64,000 nucleotides of DNA from positions 6,257,001 through 6,321,000 of the forward strand of contig NZ_CP089980.1 in NCBI RefSeq assembly GCF_021389955.1, in the 5' to 3' direction. The notes below the pieces were generated by a model that saw only the letters and a list, made by a program, of their open reading frames with translations, searched no databases and was not told where the DNA came from. Shown here one piece after another: positions 1 through 9,040 of the stretch. The position numbers and the translations under genes are program-made. Each line of letters opens with the position of its first letter. The first letter of the stretch is position 1. The DNA comes from Fulvivirga maritima (GTDB taxonomy: Bacteria > Bacteroidota > Bacteroidia > Cytophagales > Cyclobacteriaceae).

Positions 1-1
1 A

Positions 2-526
2 AAGAAGCCTATTTTCTTATTGAATAATGGCCAAATACAGATGGTAAAAGATTTGTTTGGTAAGATTGAATATCAAAACAATACAGATTACCCTTATAAA
101 TATGACCTTATTCGCAACTATACCAATGAGCTGATGCATTACGCTAATAACCTGCAACCTGCTTCAGAACGGCACCATCAGTTTACAGCAAAAGAACGCC
201 TGTTAAATGTATTTTATGAATTACTTGATAGGCAATTTCCAGCAGATGAAAATCATGCGCAGGAGTTACGTTCTCCCAGCTATTTTGCTGATAGCTTAAG
301 TGTTCATGTCAATTACCTCAATCGAGTTTTGAAAGAGCTAACCGGAAAATCCACCAGTGAATTATTGTATGATCGCCTATTGAAAGAGTCTATCATTTTA
401 CTTAAGCATACTGACTGGAGTATATCTGAAGTGGCATATAAGCTTGGATTCAACGACACTTCTCATTTCAATCATTTTTTCAAAAAACAAACTAACCAGA
501 TACCGTCGTCTTATAGAAGCTTATGA
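2..526 (+). CDS. AraC-family transcriptional regulator, C-terminal part (gene starts before the window)
   Basis: The reading frame is open from the window edge, so this is the 3' part of a longer gene. The last ~90 residues carry the paired helix-turn-helix of AraC regulators: LSVHVNYLNRVLKELTG, then WSISEVAYKLGFNDTSHFNH and a short tail ending IPSSYRSL. The visible upstream part is probably the end of the sensory or dimerisation domain. It acts as a cytoplasmic DNA-binding regulator. Its target cannot be read from here because the neighbour to the right is convergent. A TTG at 20 is the first possible in-window start, but nothing supports it as the real one. Confidence 0.85.
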   Translation, partial: KKPIFLLNNGQIQMVKDLFGKIEYQNNTDYPYKYDLIRNYTNELMHYANNLQPASERHHQFTAKERLLNVFYELLDRQFPADENHAQELRSPSYFADSLSVHVNYLNRVLKELTGKSTSELLYDRLLKESIILLKHTDWSISEVAYKLGFNDTSHFNHFFKKQTNQIPSSYRSL

Positions 527-631
527 TCCAATTTAATATCTTAATTTAGAAGATTTTGAGTTTAAATTATTTTACCACTCATAAATTAATCTATCATAAT
601 CTCTTAACTCCTTATAATCTCTGCTTATCTC

Positions 632-1357
632 TCAGCATTGCAATAAATCCAACCATTGATTTTTATTGATCCTGCTTAAAATTATAATTCTGTTAAAATT
701 AAATTTAATAGCTGTATATCTATGTAAATCCATTATCGTATATTTATCCACTCTCGTGGAAATATAGTCAATCAAAATCAACCAAAATTCACTAAATCTG
801 TCTTTCAGACTCGAGATCTTTTGATTTTTTTCGTTAATAACCACCAACATTGCCTCATACCGACTTTTAGTAACCTCTCCACCTAAATCATAATCATGTA
901 TAATATTAAGTTCATAGGCATAGTCTGTAGTGTCCTTACCTTCAAATAGCACTACAGAAACTCCCGGGACGATTTGTACGCTATTCTGAAAATTCCTGGA
1001 TAAGGTAGTTTTAATTATCTGTCTTTTTAATTCCTTTTTGAAATGTTTCTTTGCTTTTTTATCTAGCTTAAATAAACGCTTATATCGTAGAGTGACAGAA
1101 ATTGAGTTTGGTATTAAGAATTCATATCTTTCTAACTCATCCCTCACGATTTTTGTTATTATACTTTTGTCACATTCTGGCAATTGTACTCTATCACCAT
1201 CTATTACTTTCTGCTTATTTAACCTACGTACTTCAATTGCAATGTTATCCTTGGCTGAAAAATCAGGAAAAGAAGAATCACCCAAAGGTTCACGCTCCAA
1301 CTCCTTCAAACCCAAAGTGCTAAGGAAATTAAGCGCATAGAGTTCATCTTTATTCAT
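632..1357 (-). CDS. Hypothetical protein, possible PD-(D/E)XK-like nuclease
   Basis: A 241-residue soluble protein that I do not recognise. Near residues 30-45 it has FPDF followed seven residues later by AIEVRR, a spacing reminiscent of the P-D...E-x-K active site of restriction-like nucleases, though Arg takes the place of Lys. The middle is very lysine-rich (KKAKKHFKKELKRQ), which could suit nucleic-acid binding. It starts 6 bp after the stop of the upstream gene at 1364-2068, so the two are probably co-transcribed. The nuclease idea is an inference from a short motif only. Confidence 0.6.
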   Translation of the reverse strand: MNKDELYALNFLSTLGLKELEREPLGDSSFPDFSAKDNIAIEVRRLNKQKVIDGDRVQLPECDKSIITKIVRDELERYEFLIPNSISVTLRYKRLFKLDKKAKKHFKKELKRQIIKTTLSRNFQNSVQIVPGVSVVLFEGKDTTDYAYELNIIHDYDLGGEVTKSRYEAMLVVINEKNQKISSLKDRFSEFWLILIDYISTRVDKYTIMDLHRYTAIKFNFNRIIILSRINKNQWLDLLQC

Positions 1358-1363
1358 ATTATC

Positions 1364-2068
1364 CTAATTATTAAGAAAATCGATTTTATTATCACTTAAA
1401 AACTTAAGCCCATCTTCTACTTCAGCCCTAATATCTTCAATATCATTCCCATTGTATTTACCCAGAAGTAATAAATATTTATCACGAATGGATTCAACAT
1501 TTGAAGGTTGGAAACGCCTAGCTAAAATGAGCCCATTAATTATTCGCTTTTCTAACCTTGACATGGGTAGATATTCAATAAACTCATCAGGCTTGGAATT
1601 ATAAATTTCATTTAAGGTCTGGTAATCATTAATTCTTGAAAAAGTGAAGTCAATTTTTGGTTTGATTTCACTGAAAAACTCTTCTGCCAATTTATTTATA
1701 GATCTATCTGTATAGTCGTTTTTCGTTTCATCATACAAAGAACTCTGAGTCCAATGCAGGTTCTCGTGGATGGTCCAATTAGTCCACCCATAGTTAGGAT
1801 AAACTTTTTTAAAGGCCTTTTCTAAATCTTCAAACACTATTTTGATGAAGTATTGAACCATTGATATATAACCAAACGAATTAATATATGACAGACTTAT
1901 AATTCGTTTTCCATAATCAAAATCCTGCACAAACTCATGTTTGGATTTAAGATGTCTAAATCCTTCTTTTTCCAGTGTATGCAATAATAGTTTTTCAAAT
2001 CTTTCACTAGGTTTAAGAGTGGGATCAGTTGGAATAATCTTTTTTCTTCTACCAAAAAGCTTCATCAT
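1364..2068 (-). CDS. Hypothetical protein, first gene of a two-gene operon
   Basis: A 234-residue soluble protein of unknown family. The N-terminus is basic (KLFGRRKKI) and without a signal peptide. The middle is rich in aromatic residues (YPNYGWTNWTIHENLHW). The C-terminal third looks helical and charged. It is followed after 6 bp by the gene at 632-1357, so the pair looks like one transcription unit. No catalytic motif was recognised. Confidence 0.6.
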   Translation of the reverse strand: MMKLFGRRKKIIPTDPTLKPSERFEKLLLHTLEKEGFRHLKSKHEFVQDFDYGKRIISLSYINSFGYISMVQYFIKIVFEDLEKAFKKVYPNYGWTNWTIHENLHWTQSSLYDETKNDYTDRSINKLAEEFFSEIKPKIDFTFSRINDYQTLNEIYNSKPDEFIEYLPMSRLEKRIINGLILARRFQPSNVESIRDKYLLLLGKYNGNDIEDIRAEVEDGLKFLSDNKIDFLNN

Positions 2069-2653
2069 TTTATATTAATAGCTCAGTTATATTAGATATG
2101 CCTCTTAAGATAGCGCATTTCCTCATACCCTCACATAATTTTACGGGGTAATGACACTGGCAAGAAAGTGGCATTCGGCCTTACAGACACAAAAATCCTA
2201 AAAGAAAGCAAACACCTATCTGTAGCATCTTTGGTAAGATAAACTTAAATCACACATGACTGCACAGAAAACAGGCCATTTTTCAATATTAGACTTATAT
2301 GACAATTCTCTTATTCAAAGCTCTATAACTCCTAGTTACCCCTCAGCATTGCAACAATTCTACCATTTCATTAATCTGTTTCCGAGCCGCATATGCCTAT
2401 ATACCAGTCCTTCTCTAGTCATTTGATATAAGTTTAAATATAACAGAAAAAGAATTAGTTACGTGATCAATCTCAAACTCCATGAGTAGTTAGTGTGTTT
2501 ACACGAAATCATTAAATACTTATAACTAAGACCTGTTTTCCTTTTTAAATATGATTTGTACAAGTATATTGGACGTTTCTATCTAAATGGCATTGATTAT
2601 AATTTATAATAAAGCGGCATTTTTTACTCAATTAACTGAAACCAGAATAGCAG
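2069..2653. other. Intergenic region between divergent genes
   Basis: 585 bp with no convincing gene. A 35-codon open stretch around 2140-2245 (plus strand) has no start codon and may be a gene remnant. At 2345-2396 the minus strand can be read as a short tail ending LLQC, which is also how the gene at 632-1357 ends, so a decayed copy of something related may lie here. Promoters for both flanking genes are expected here, but no clear TAnnTTTG box was found. Confidence 0.4.
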
Positions 2654-3055
2654 ATGAAAATTAGTTCGATCAAGTTAGAACACACCAACCCTTCATTAGG
2701 ACCTCATGAAAAAATAACATCAATACAACTAGTTGCTGCAGAAAAACATGCAAGCAAAATTGATAGCTTCTTACAAAGCTCTAAAATCAATAACACTACC
2801 TCACTATTTGAATATTTGGAGGCTGTAGAAACTAATAATAAGCAACTGATTGACTCCGTATTAAATAACGCTCCTAAGAATGTGACTAATGAAGGTCAAG
2901 AAATATCTAACCTGTTTTTTAGTCTTGAAAGTGGAGTGACTGTAACGCTTGCCGATGTATATCGTAGGTTTGAATTGAGCCATTTTTATCCTGACTTCAC
3001 TAGTTATATGATGGAAAACGGAGAAGTAAACGATGACCTATCTCCATTTGATTGA
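2654..3055 (+). CDS. Hypothetical protein
   Basis: A 133-residue protein starting at ATG 2654 with no signal peptide or membrane segment. It is acidic towards the C-terminus (GEVNDDLSPFD) and has a serine/asparagine-rich middle. No family was recognised. It stands alone: a divergent pair lies upstream and a convergent 81-residue gene downstream. It is the only plausible long frame in the segment, and its size and composition are consistent with a real orphan gene. Confidence 0.5.
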   Translation: MKISSIKLEHTNPSLGPHEKITSIQLVAAEKHASKIDSFLQSSKINNTTSLFEYLEAVETNNKQLIDSVLNNAPKNVTNEGQEISNLFFSLESGVTVTLADVYRRFELSHFYPDFTSYMMENGEVNDDLSPFD

Positions 3056-3419
3056 TAGTGGATTTTAATGGTATTTTTCTGACCTAACAAGTTATGTGCT
3101 AAACCCTTAGTGAAATTAATGAGTCTATTAACTCAACCCATTTCAACTGAAGTGAAATATTCAAAAAGCTGATAATAGACTGTATTTATAACCTTACAAA
3201 TTAGAATAAGCTGAGGTAGTGCAAACTAAGATACAGCACAGATATGTGCCACTAAGGCCCCTCTAAATTGGCTCGGGAGTTTTAGCTCATCTGAGCTTTT
3301 CATTTTAATAACTTATAAAAAACAACTATCCTCCACAAAGTGTCTCTAATATCATTCAAAATAGCTTTAACACCTCATGGATGATAGTTTGTTAATATAA
3401 TTAAAGAAGAAGTATAACC
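3056..3419. other. Intergenic region between convergent genes
   Basis: 364 bp in which I see no gene, RNA or clear terminator. It is AT-rich with a few GC-richer patches (for example around 3255-3290) and no obvious repeat shared with the rest of the window. Confidence 0.35.
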
Positions 3420-3665
3420 TTAAATCCCCTTAAATAACTCATCAAAAAGTTTAGCAGAAGCGTCTGTAAACTCAAAATTTCCTCTAATGTACTCCAATGT
3501 ACGCTTTTCAGTTTCAGTTACAGAATGACCATCTTTTGCGGACTTAAATAAATCTTCCACCTCATCTTTTGAAAGCTTACCTTCGCCTTTTCCTGTGGTA
3601 TGTGCTTTTGCTAATTCTAGTAACTCCTTTTCGTAGCTAACACCGTCTATTGATACGTATGCCAT
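3420..3665 (-). CDS. Small acidic protein with an EF-hand-like loop
   Basis: 81 residues. The segment GEGKLSKDEVEDLF resembles a calcium-binding loop followed by a helix, and the second half (EKRTLEYIRGNFEFTDASAK) resembles a short module seen appended to other bacterial proteins. I cannot name the family with certainty. It is monocistronic: the next minus-strand gene upstream ends about 100 bp away, with an AT-rich stretch between. A small cytoplasmic protein, possibly metal-binding, is the most that can be said. Confidence 0.6.
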   Translation of the reverse strand: MAYVSIDGVSYEKELLELAKAHTTGKGEGKLSKDEVEDLFKSAKDGHSVTETEKRTLEYIRGNFEFTDASAKLFDELFKGI

Positions 3666-3761
3666 GATTTAAAAATTTTTAATGTTTATCGATAACTAAA
3701 TTTAATTAAATAGTTTATACAAATAACATCACACTAATAATATTTCATTTGAATATTAAAA

Positions 3762-4832
3762 TCAAGCAGTAATTATGTTCTCCTTTTTAAGTTGATCAAA
3801 TAAATCAAAGAAAGAATCTCTGGTATCCTGATACTCCGTAAACCCTAGCTTGCGGCTTTTTGACATGTCTGTCATTACTTCAATAGGTCGGCCTAAATCC
3901 AGATCACTATGCCAGGGTGAGGCCAGCCGGCTAAGCTCAGATTCAGCCAAATTATACTTAGCAGCTATTTCTTTCCAGACTGCTTCATCGCCTTGCATTA
4001 TTTCTTCCAGACTGCTATTGTTTTCTTCATACCCTTGGTATTCCACTCCAAAGTACTCTGCCAATTGTTTCCACAGCCAACTCCAACGAAACACGTCGCC
4101 ATTTACAATATTAAAGGCTTCATTTTTAGCTTCAGGCGTAGTGGCTGCCCATACAAATTGCTTAGCCAATATTCTGGCATCAGTAACATCAGAGATGCCA
4201 TTCCACTGCGCAGCTGATCCGGGCCATGTAAAAGGCTTACCCGTTTCTTTACAAATGCTGGCATACACAGCCAAAGTAGTACCCATATTCATGAGGTTGC
4301 CTACCGCTTTTCCTATTACGGTGTGTGAACGATGCACGCTCCAGGTAAAGCCATCTCGCTCAGCGGCCTCAAAAACCTCGTCTTCCTGCGTATAATAAAA
4401 ATTATCTATAGCCAGCCTGGGGTGCTCTTCCCTTACCGGCGTTTCGGGCAAAAATCCCTCTTGCGCATAAGCCTCAAAGGGCCCCAGATAGTGCTTTAAA
4501 CCTGTAACTAAGGCCACATGCTCAACTGATTTCTTTGGAGACAATACTTGCAAAAGGTTACGCACCAAAGCACCGTTCACCTTAATATTTTCGGCCTCGG
4601 TGTCTTTCCTCATCCATGCAGTGAAGAACACATGAGTTGGTTTTACATCTTTCAAGGCCACTTCCAATGAGCTCGGATCTAACAAATCGGCCTTGATGTT
4701 TTTTAATCCTGGGAGCAACGTATCAGAACTTCTGGTAATTCCATAAGTCTCCCAACCATTGGAAAGAAGCTCTCTGGCCAGATTGTTACCGGAAATTCCA
4801 CTTGCCCCTACTATTAATGCTATTTTATCCAT
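3762..4832 (-). CDS. SDR-family oxidoreductase, PRISE (progesterone 5-beta-reductase/iridoid synthase-like) type
   Basis: A 356-residue NAD(P)-dependent reductase. The Rossmann motif GASGISG lies at residues 9-15. Further markers of the PRISE subgroup of extended SDRs are VTGLKHYLGPFE, a YY pair before an acidic stretch (NFYYTQEDE), WSVHRSHTVIG and WNGISDVTDA. The family reduces C=C bonds of enones, but the natural bacterial substrate is unknown. A Crp/Fnr regulator lies 86 bp upstream in the same direction and may control it. The length is normal for the family and the gene looks intact. Confidence 0.85.
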   Translation of the reverse strand: MDKIALIVGASGISGNNLARELLSNGWETYGITRSSDTLLPGLKNIKADLLDPSSLEVALKDVKPTHVFFTAWMRKDTEAENIKVNGALVRNLLQVLSPKKSVEHVALVTGLKHYLGPFEAYAQEGFLPETPVREEHPRLAIDNFYYTQEDEVFEAAERDGFTWSVHRSHTVIGKAVGNLMNMGTTLAVYASICKETGKPFTWPGSAAQWNGISDVTDARILAKQFVWAATTPEAKNEAFNIVNGDVFRWSWLWKQLAEYFGVEYQGYEENNSSLEEIMQGDEAVWKEIAAKYNLAESELSRLASPWHSDLDLGRPIEVMTDMSKSRKLGFTEYQDTRDSFFDLFDQLKKENIITA

Positions 4833-4918
4833 ATCTCTATTCGTTTATTAGAAAGAACAAAGCTAGGAGACCGCCACCTGCGATGCCTTGATCTAGATCA
4901 AGGTTATGAGATACCTCC

Positions 4919-5488
4919 TTACAGGTTCTTCTTTATCCGGCTTATGGTTTCCGGTGTTACTCCCAAATAAGAGGCAATAAGATGTTGAGGCACTTTTTGC
5001 TGTATAAACGGGTAGGTATTAATAAGTTCTTTGTACTTCTCCTCTGCGGTGTAGGTGTTAGAACTGATCAGTCTTCTATCTTTAGTAACCAGGCTATTTT
5101 GGTACAATATTCTGAAATATCGCTCCATAATGGGTACGGCTTCCAAGAGCTGCTCATACTTGTCTTTTGAAATGAGCAAAAGCTCACTATCTTCAATGGC
5201 ATCTATAGACAGAATAGCCTTTTCATTACAAATGAAACTTCTAAAATCAGACACCCACCAGCCTTCCCAACCAAATAAATTGATATGATCATTCCCTTTA
5301 TCATCAGTAGTATATGATTTTACAATGCCCTTAGAAACAAAGGCCAATTGCTTACAATAATCCCCCTCTTGAAACAAAAATTGTCTCTTCTTAAGTTTTT
5401 TAGTCTTGAAAAAAACAGGAATCAAGGCTTTCTCCTGTTCTTCTAACTTTACCTTTTGCTCCAGATGCTTAAAAAGAGTGTCAAACAT
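4919..5488 (-). CDS. Crp/Fnr-family transcriptional regulator
   Basis: 189 residues with a cyclic-nucleotide-binding-like beta barrel at about 25-115 (RQFLFQEGDYCKQLAFVSKG) and a short C-terminal winged helix ending HLIASYLGVTPETISRIKKNL. That architecture is typical of the Bacteroidota Crp/Fnr proteins that lack cAMP-binding residues. It lies immediately upstream of the PRISE reductase gene on the same strand. The tail motif is nearly the same as in the second Crp/Fnr gene at 29990-30547, which also sits next to oxidoreductases. Confidence 0.88.
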   Translation of the reverse strand: MFDTLFKHLEQKVKLEEQEKALIPVFFKTKKLKKRQFLFQEGDYCKQLAFVSKGIVKSYTTDDKGNDHINLFGWEGWWVSDFRSFICNEKAILSIDAIEDSELLLISKDKYEQLLEAVPIMERYFRILYQNSLVTKDRRLISSNTYTAEEKYKELINTYPFIQQKVPQHLIASYLGVTPETISRIKKNL

Positions 5489-5578
5489 AGAATTTCAATT
5501 CAACAGGAGCAAAGTTATGAAAGAAAACGAACACCAGAATAAGTGAAGGAAAGGCTGCCGAAGTGAGCTTATGAAAAC

Positions 5579-5722
5579 TATTTCATTTTGATAGTGCTGC
5601 TTAATTCTCTAATTATCTCCGGTTCTACAGTAGCTCCATTTTGAACAGCCTGTATGATTACCTGATTTTCTCCTTTAACAATGGTCTGGACGAAAATACT
5701 GGTAAGAGAATTATTATTAAAT
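5579..5722 (-). pseudogene. Possible 3' gene fragment cut by the IS4 element
   Basis: Minus-strand frame of about 45 codons ending at 5579 (...VQNGATVEPEIIRELSST...), running into the left end of the IS4-family insertion. Joining across the insertion using one target-site copy gives a stop codon in this frame just upstream, so the gene was already broken or the frame is chance. It is reported because the amino-acid composition looks like real coding sequence. Confidence 0.25.
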
Positions 5723-7118
5723 ATCACTAGTGTCCGACTAAACTCTGGTCTAAGAAATTTTAGCGATTCTAAGCAAAAATAAAGTGGTTTTCTTCTAATC
5801 TGGAAAAGTGAGCCCTCTATGGACTAAATAAAGGGTATTGATTGGTTTTATATATTGTTTTTTGAAGTTCTAGGTCTGGATTGTTTAGAAAGCGGGTAAG
5901 GTGAACATAGGCCATCAAGTGAAACCTTACCAATGAGACCATATTAGAAAAGGCCCATCTTTTTTTGATCTGTTTTCGGACTACTTCCATCAATAATAGA
6001 CAGATCAGGGCACTCCAAATTTGGATCTCAATAGCATTTTGGTTGTCCCCCAGAAAATATTTGAGAGGAAAGTTCTGCTTCAGCTTTTTAAATAAAAGCT
6101 CTATCTGCCATCGGTATTTATAAATGGCCGCTATTGTGGCTGCTTCCAACTCCATATTATTGGTCATAAACACTAATAATTTATTATTGAGGTCATCATA
6201 ATAGGCTATTCTTCTATTTTGAAGCTCTTGCACTTGTCCATCAGTCTTGAAACTGATAACAACTTTTTCATCCTTAAGTACACAAAAGTCTTTATCTTCA
6301 GGCAGTTCTAGCTCATCTATTGATTGATATCTGGCATTTTCTTTCATTCTGGTAATGTAAAATATCCCTTGATGACTCCACTGTGCGTATTGTCTATAAT
6401 CGATATACCCTTTATCCATCACCACATAGGATCCTTCTGGGAGTTGTAATTGCTTTAAAAATGTATGATCATGCTGACTTCCCTTGGTCAACCGTACTAA
6501 ACATGGCATTAATTCTGCCGCATGAATCATTACATGAGCTTTAATGCCTCCCTTGCTTTTGCCATCTTTTCTAGGGCGTCCTGCTACCTTGAGAATATCT
6601 TTAAACAGACTAATAATCGTTGAATCAACAATATAAAGTTTATTGAGAACTTCCATTCTCAAGCGGCTGTCCGGCAAAAGGTGCCGATACTTTTTAAACA
6701 ATTTCATGTAAATGTCTGCAAAGACTATACTACTGCGTTTTTTGTTGCTATCTGATAAAGTGGAACGTCTGGGTATAAATTGAATACCTAAATGGATCAG
6801 TTTGTTTTGGCAGGCCAAAAGCCCCGTAGTAAGCTCTCTGAGAGCACTTGCCCCACTGAAACAGCAGTATAACATGCTTACTAGGTGATGCCAAGTATTC
6901 AATTTCTTGTAATATCTGTCAGATTGGTGTTTTGATATTATTTGATTTAACACCGATTTATCTATCAGCGATAATAGTTGAGAAAAGATTGGCTGTCCGT
7001 AGAAATATGTATTTTTACTCATGTGTGATTTTTTGTTGTGGTAAACCGAAAATACACATTATGGGGCACTCTTGAAATTATTCAGAGGCCCCTATCTTTT
7101 TTCTCGGACACTAGTGAT
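5723..7118 (-). mobile_element. Complete IS4-family insertion sequence with 5-bp target-site duplication
   Basis: 1396 bp bounded by perfect 15-bp terminal inverted repeats, ATCACTAGTGTCCGA at 5723-5737 and its reverse complement at 7104-7118. The flanks carry the direct 5-bp repeat TAAAT at 5718-5722 and 7119-7123. One intact transposase gene fills the element. Matching ends and an intact duplication indicate a fairly recent insertion of a probably functional copy. Confidence 0.9.
5817..7022 (-). CDS. IS4-family transposase (DUF4372 type)
   Basis: 401 residues. The N-terminal ~70 residues match the DUF4372 DNA-binding region found in this IS4 subgroup (YFYGQPIFSQLLSLIDK...WHHLVSMLYC). The RNase-H-like DDE core has Asp in YIVDST (~133), Asp in VVMDKGYIDY (~203) and Glu in YRWQIELLFKKLK (~308), the YREK-like signature of IS4 transposases. 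It is full length and uninterrupted. It lies inside the inverted repeats and reads towards the left end. Confidence 0.95.
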   Translation of the reverse strand: MSKNTYFYGQPIFSQLLSLIDKSVLNQIISKHQSDRYYKKLNTWHHLVSMLYCCFSGASALRELTTGLLACQNKLIHLGIQFIPRRSTLSDSNKKRSSIVFADIYMKLFKKYRHLLPDSRLRMEVLNKLYIVDSTIISLFKDILKVAGRPRKDGKSKGGIKAHVMIHAAELMPCLVRLTKGSQHDHTFLKQLQLPEGSYVVMDKGYIDYRQYAQWSHQGIFYITRMKENARYQSIDELELPEDKDFCVLKDEKVVISFKTDGQVQELQNRRIAYYDDLNNKLLVFMTNNMELEAATIAAIYKYRWQIELLFKKLKQNFPLKYFLGDNQNAIEIQIWSALICLLLMEVVRKQIKKRWAFSNMVSLVRFHLMAYVHLTRFLNNPDLELQKTIYKTNQYPLFSP

Positions 7119-7220
7119 TAAATATTTAAAAACAGATCAATATTTCATTTCGGAGGGATTAGAATAGTGAGAGAAGAGCATTTAGTGAGACTTTTAAAGG
7201 TCAATATTTTAGATACCTAT

Positions 7221-7838
7221 TTAATTAAGTTCATCAATGTGCTGGAAATTTATTTGGCCGATATTGTTTATATGATCTTCCAGATTAATTAATTTTTGTT
7301 GAATTTCTATATCCTCATTTAGAAGCCCTATTATTACTCCAATTTGCTGATAAGCTTTTTTCAAATACGACATTTGTCTCAAGAGATTCTCAAGTTCATC
7401 AATTTGGTATATTCGAGATCTTTTTTGAAAGCCCTTTTTTGTAGATTTAGAGTGACGTAAACTGAAGGTATTTTTATTCAAATTTCCATCAAAATCTGAC
7501 CATCCTAGTCTGTATGAACCGTGAGCAAATGAATTTCGTATTTCAGTGATTGATGCATTTATATTTGATAACTTACAGTTCAGTTTAATTAGCAATTCTT
7601 GACTCCTATAATTGTCTGCAATTAAGGCATCAAATTTCGTCCGTAAAGATGAAGATGTTAAGCCTTCTAAAAGAATTTCTATGTTTCTTTTGTTCTTTCC
7701 AAAATTATTATCTGAGAAAATAATCTTCGGAATTAAAAATGGAATAATAGATATTGTCTCTTCATATTGAACAAAGAATTTTCCGATCAACTGATGCTGA
7801 GTATCTATCTCTTCCTCCGAAGGCATATCATTTTTCAT
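7221..7838 (-). CDS. HEPN-like protein
   Basis: A 205-residue, largely alpha-helical soluble protein. The segment RNSFAHGSYRLGW (R101 to H106) matches the Rx4-6H motif of HEPN domains, many of which are RNases in toxin-antitoxin or phage-defence systems. The motif is preceded by a helix (SNINASITEI), as expected for the fold. No partner nucleotidyltransferase is adjacent. The gene is followed within 25 bp by a GTGAGACTTTTAAAG repeat motif and then the IS4 element. The HEPN assignment rests on this motif and the helical context. The biological role is not known. Confidence 0.6.
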   Translation of the reverse strand: MKNDMPSEEEIDTQHQLIGKFFVQYEETISIIPFLIPKIIFSDNNFGKNKRNIEILLEGLTSSSLRTKFDALIADNYRSQELLIKLNCKLSNINASITEIRNSFAHGSYRLGWSDFDGNLNKNTFSLRHSKSTKKGFQKRSRIYQIDELENLLRQMSYLKKAYQQIGVIIGLLNEDIEIQQKLINLEDHINNIGQINFQHIDELN

Positions 7839-7970
7839 AAGTACACTACACCTTTTTTTGTTTTACAAACATTCACTTGTTGCTTTTATTAAATTCAATC
7901 TACTCATTTCACTTTAAAACTCCTAAATAATTACTTGAGGCTTTTAGTGATGCTTTTTCATTATCTAGTA

Positions 7971-7978
7971 TACTTTTG
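7971..7978 (+). promoter_or_regulatory. Bacteroidota-type promoter -7 box for the nuclease gene
   Basis: TACTTTTG matches the Bacteroidota consensus TAnnTTTG and lies 41 bp before the start codon at 8020, giving a short leader. A clear -33 TTG element was not identified. Confidence 0.5.
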
Positions 7979-8019
7979 CATGCCGTTTTAGCGTACTATT
8001 TTTTATCATCAATATTTAA

Positions 8020-8832
8020 ATGAAATACTTTTATCTGTTACTGCTCTTCCTTTTCCTACCATTCCCGGGGCTTTCTCAGGATCATAGGGCTGAGATCCAC
8101 TGCAAGCATTGGCTGGGAGGATACCCTTATGGAACTCCACCAACCAATGATTTAATTATTCGGGATATCTATGCCTTAAGCAATAATGATGATACTAAGT
8201 TTGCCGACTGGGTAGCTTATAGATTAGATCCTGAAATAATTTCTGGCAGTAACAAAAACCGAAACTGGAAAGCCGACCCTTGGTTAGATCCTACTGAGAC
8301 CCTTGAACCAGACCCCGACCATGGCGATTATAAAGGGGCCTATGATTCTATTCATACTGATCGTGGACACCAAGCGCCCTTAGGCAGCTTAGACGGTTCA
8401 CCTTTTTGGTATGAGGCTAATTATCTTTCTAATATTACCCCGCAAAAATCTGACTTAAATCAAGGAGCCTGGGTGGCACTTGAAGAAAAAGTAAGAGAAA
8501 TGGTAAATAAATATAAGGTGGTTTATATTATGACCGGCCCTCTGTATGAGAGAGAAATGCCACCTCTACCCTTCGCTGATGAGCCCCATAAAGTCCCTAG
8601 TGGATACTGGAAGATAATTCTTGTAGAACTTCGCAATGGACATATTGAGCCCCTTGCTTTTATTTTCGATCAGGAGACTCCGAGGAATTCGTCACTACAG
8701 AATCATCTTTGTACTATTGATGAAGTAGAGCTGAGATCTAACCTTGACTTTCCGTGGGAGTTAAGTGACTATAAAGAGAAAGCCATAGAAGCTAATAAAA
8801 ATGAAGATTGGTTTGAGATTAATATAAAATAA
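8020..8832 (+). CDS. Secreted DNA/RNA non-specific endonuclease (NUC1 family)
   Basis: 270 residues with a signal peptide (MKYFYLLLLFLFLPFPGLSQ), so it is exported. The bba-metal active site is visible: DRGH (catalytic His near residue 117), followed about 18 residues later by NYLSNITPQKSDLNQGAW, which supplies the metal-binding Asn. The family cleaves single- and double-stranded nucleic acids with Mg2+. In this setting it probably scavenges extracellular DNA. The length is typical. It is monocistronic with its own promoter box at 7971. Confidence 0.9.
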   Translation: MKYFYLLLLFLFLPFPGLSQDHRAEIHCKHWLGGYPYGTPPTNDLIIRDIYALSNNDDTKFADWVAYRLDPEIISGSNKNRNWKADPWLDPTETLEPDPDHGDYKGAYDSIHTDRGHQAPLGSLDGSPFWYEANYLSNITPQKSDLNQGAWVALEEKVREMVNKYKVVYIMTGPLYEREMPPLPFADEPHKVPSGYWKIILVELRNGHIEPLAFIFDQETPRNSSLQNHLCTIDEVELRSNLDFPWELSDYKEKAIEANKNEDWFEINIK

Positions 8833-8867
8833 AAGATGGTACTCCGCTGGCAACAGTACTCAAACGG

Positions 8868-9023
8868 TTAATATACACAGTCGAATGTAGTACAGGTATC
8901 CATATTTGGAAATAACATCATAATTTCGCTCAAAAACTCATCTTGCATTTGCTCTAACGTTTGGCAAGAGTTTCCAAAGCATTTTCTCCCTGGTACAAGA
9001 GATATAATTTTAATCAAAGCCAC
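8868..9023 (-). CDS. Possible small cysteine-containing protein or gene remnant
   Basis: A 51-codon minus-strand frame from a GTG start, with four cysteines (RKCFGNSCQTLEQMQ...DTCTTFDCVY). It lies 17 bp downstream of the lipoprotein gene on the same strand. There is no ATG start, and the frame stays open upstream almost to the lipoprotein stop, so it could be a decayed gene end rather than a real small protein. Confidence 0.25.
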   Translation of the reverse strand: MALIKIISLVPGRKCFGNSCQTLEQMQDEFLSEIMMLFPNMDTCTTFDCVY

Positions 9024-9040
9024 ACCTCGATTGTAGCTCG

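Noticed and set aside
2345-2396. A decayed paralogue of the 632-1357 gene
   Set aside because: Only the last few codons (LLQC) agree and the upstream frame stops after about 17 codons.
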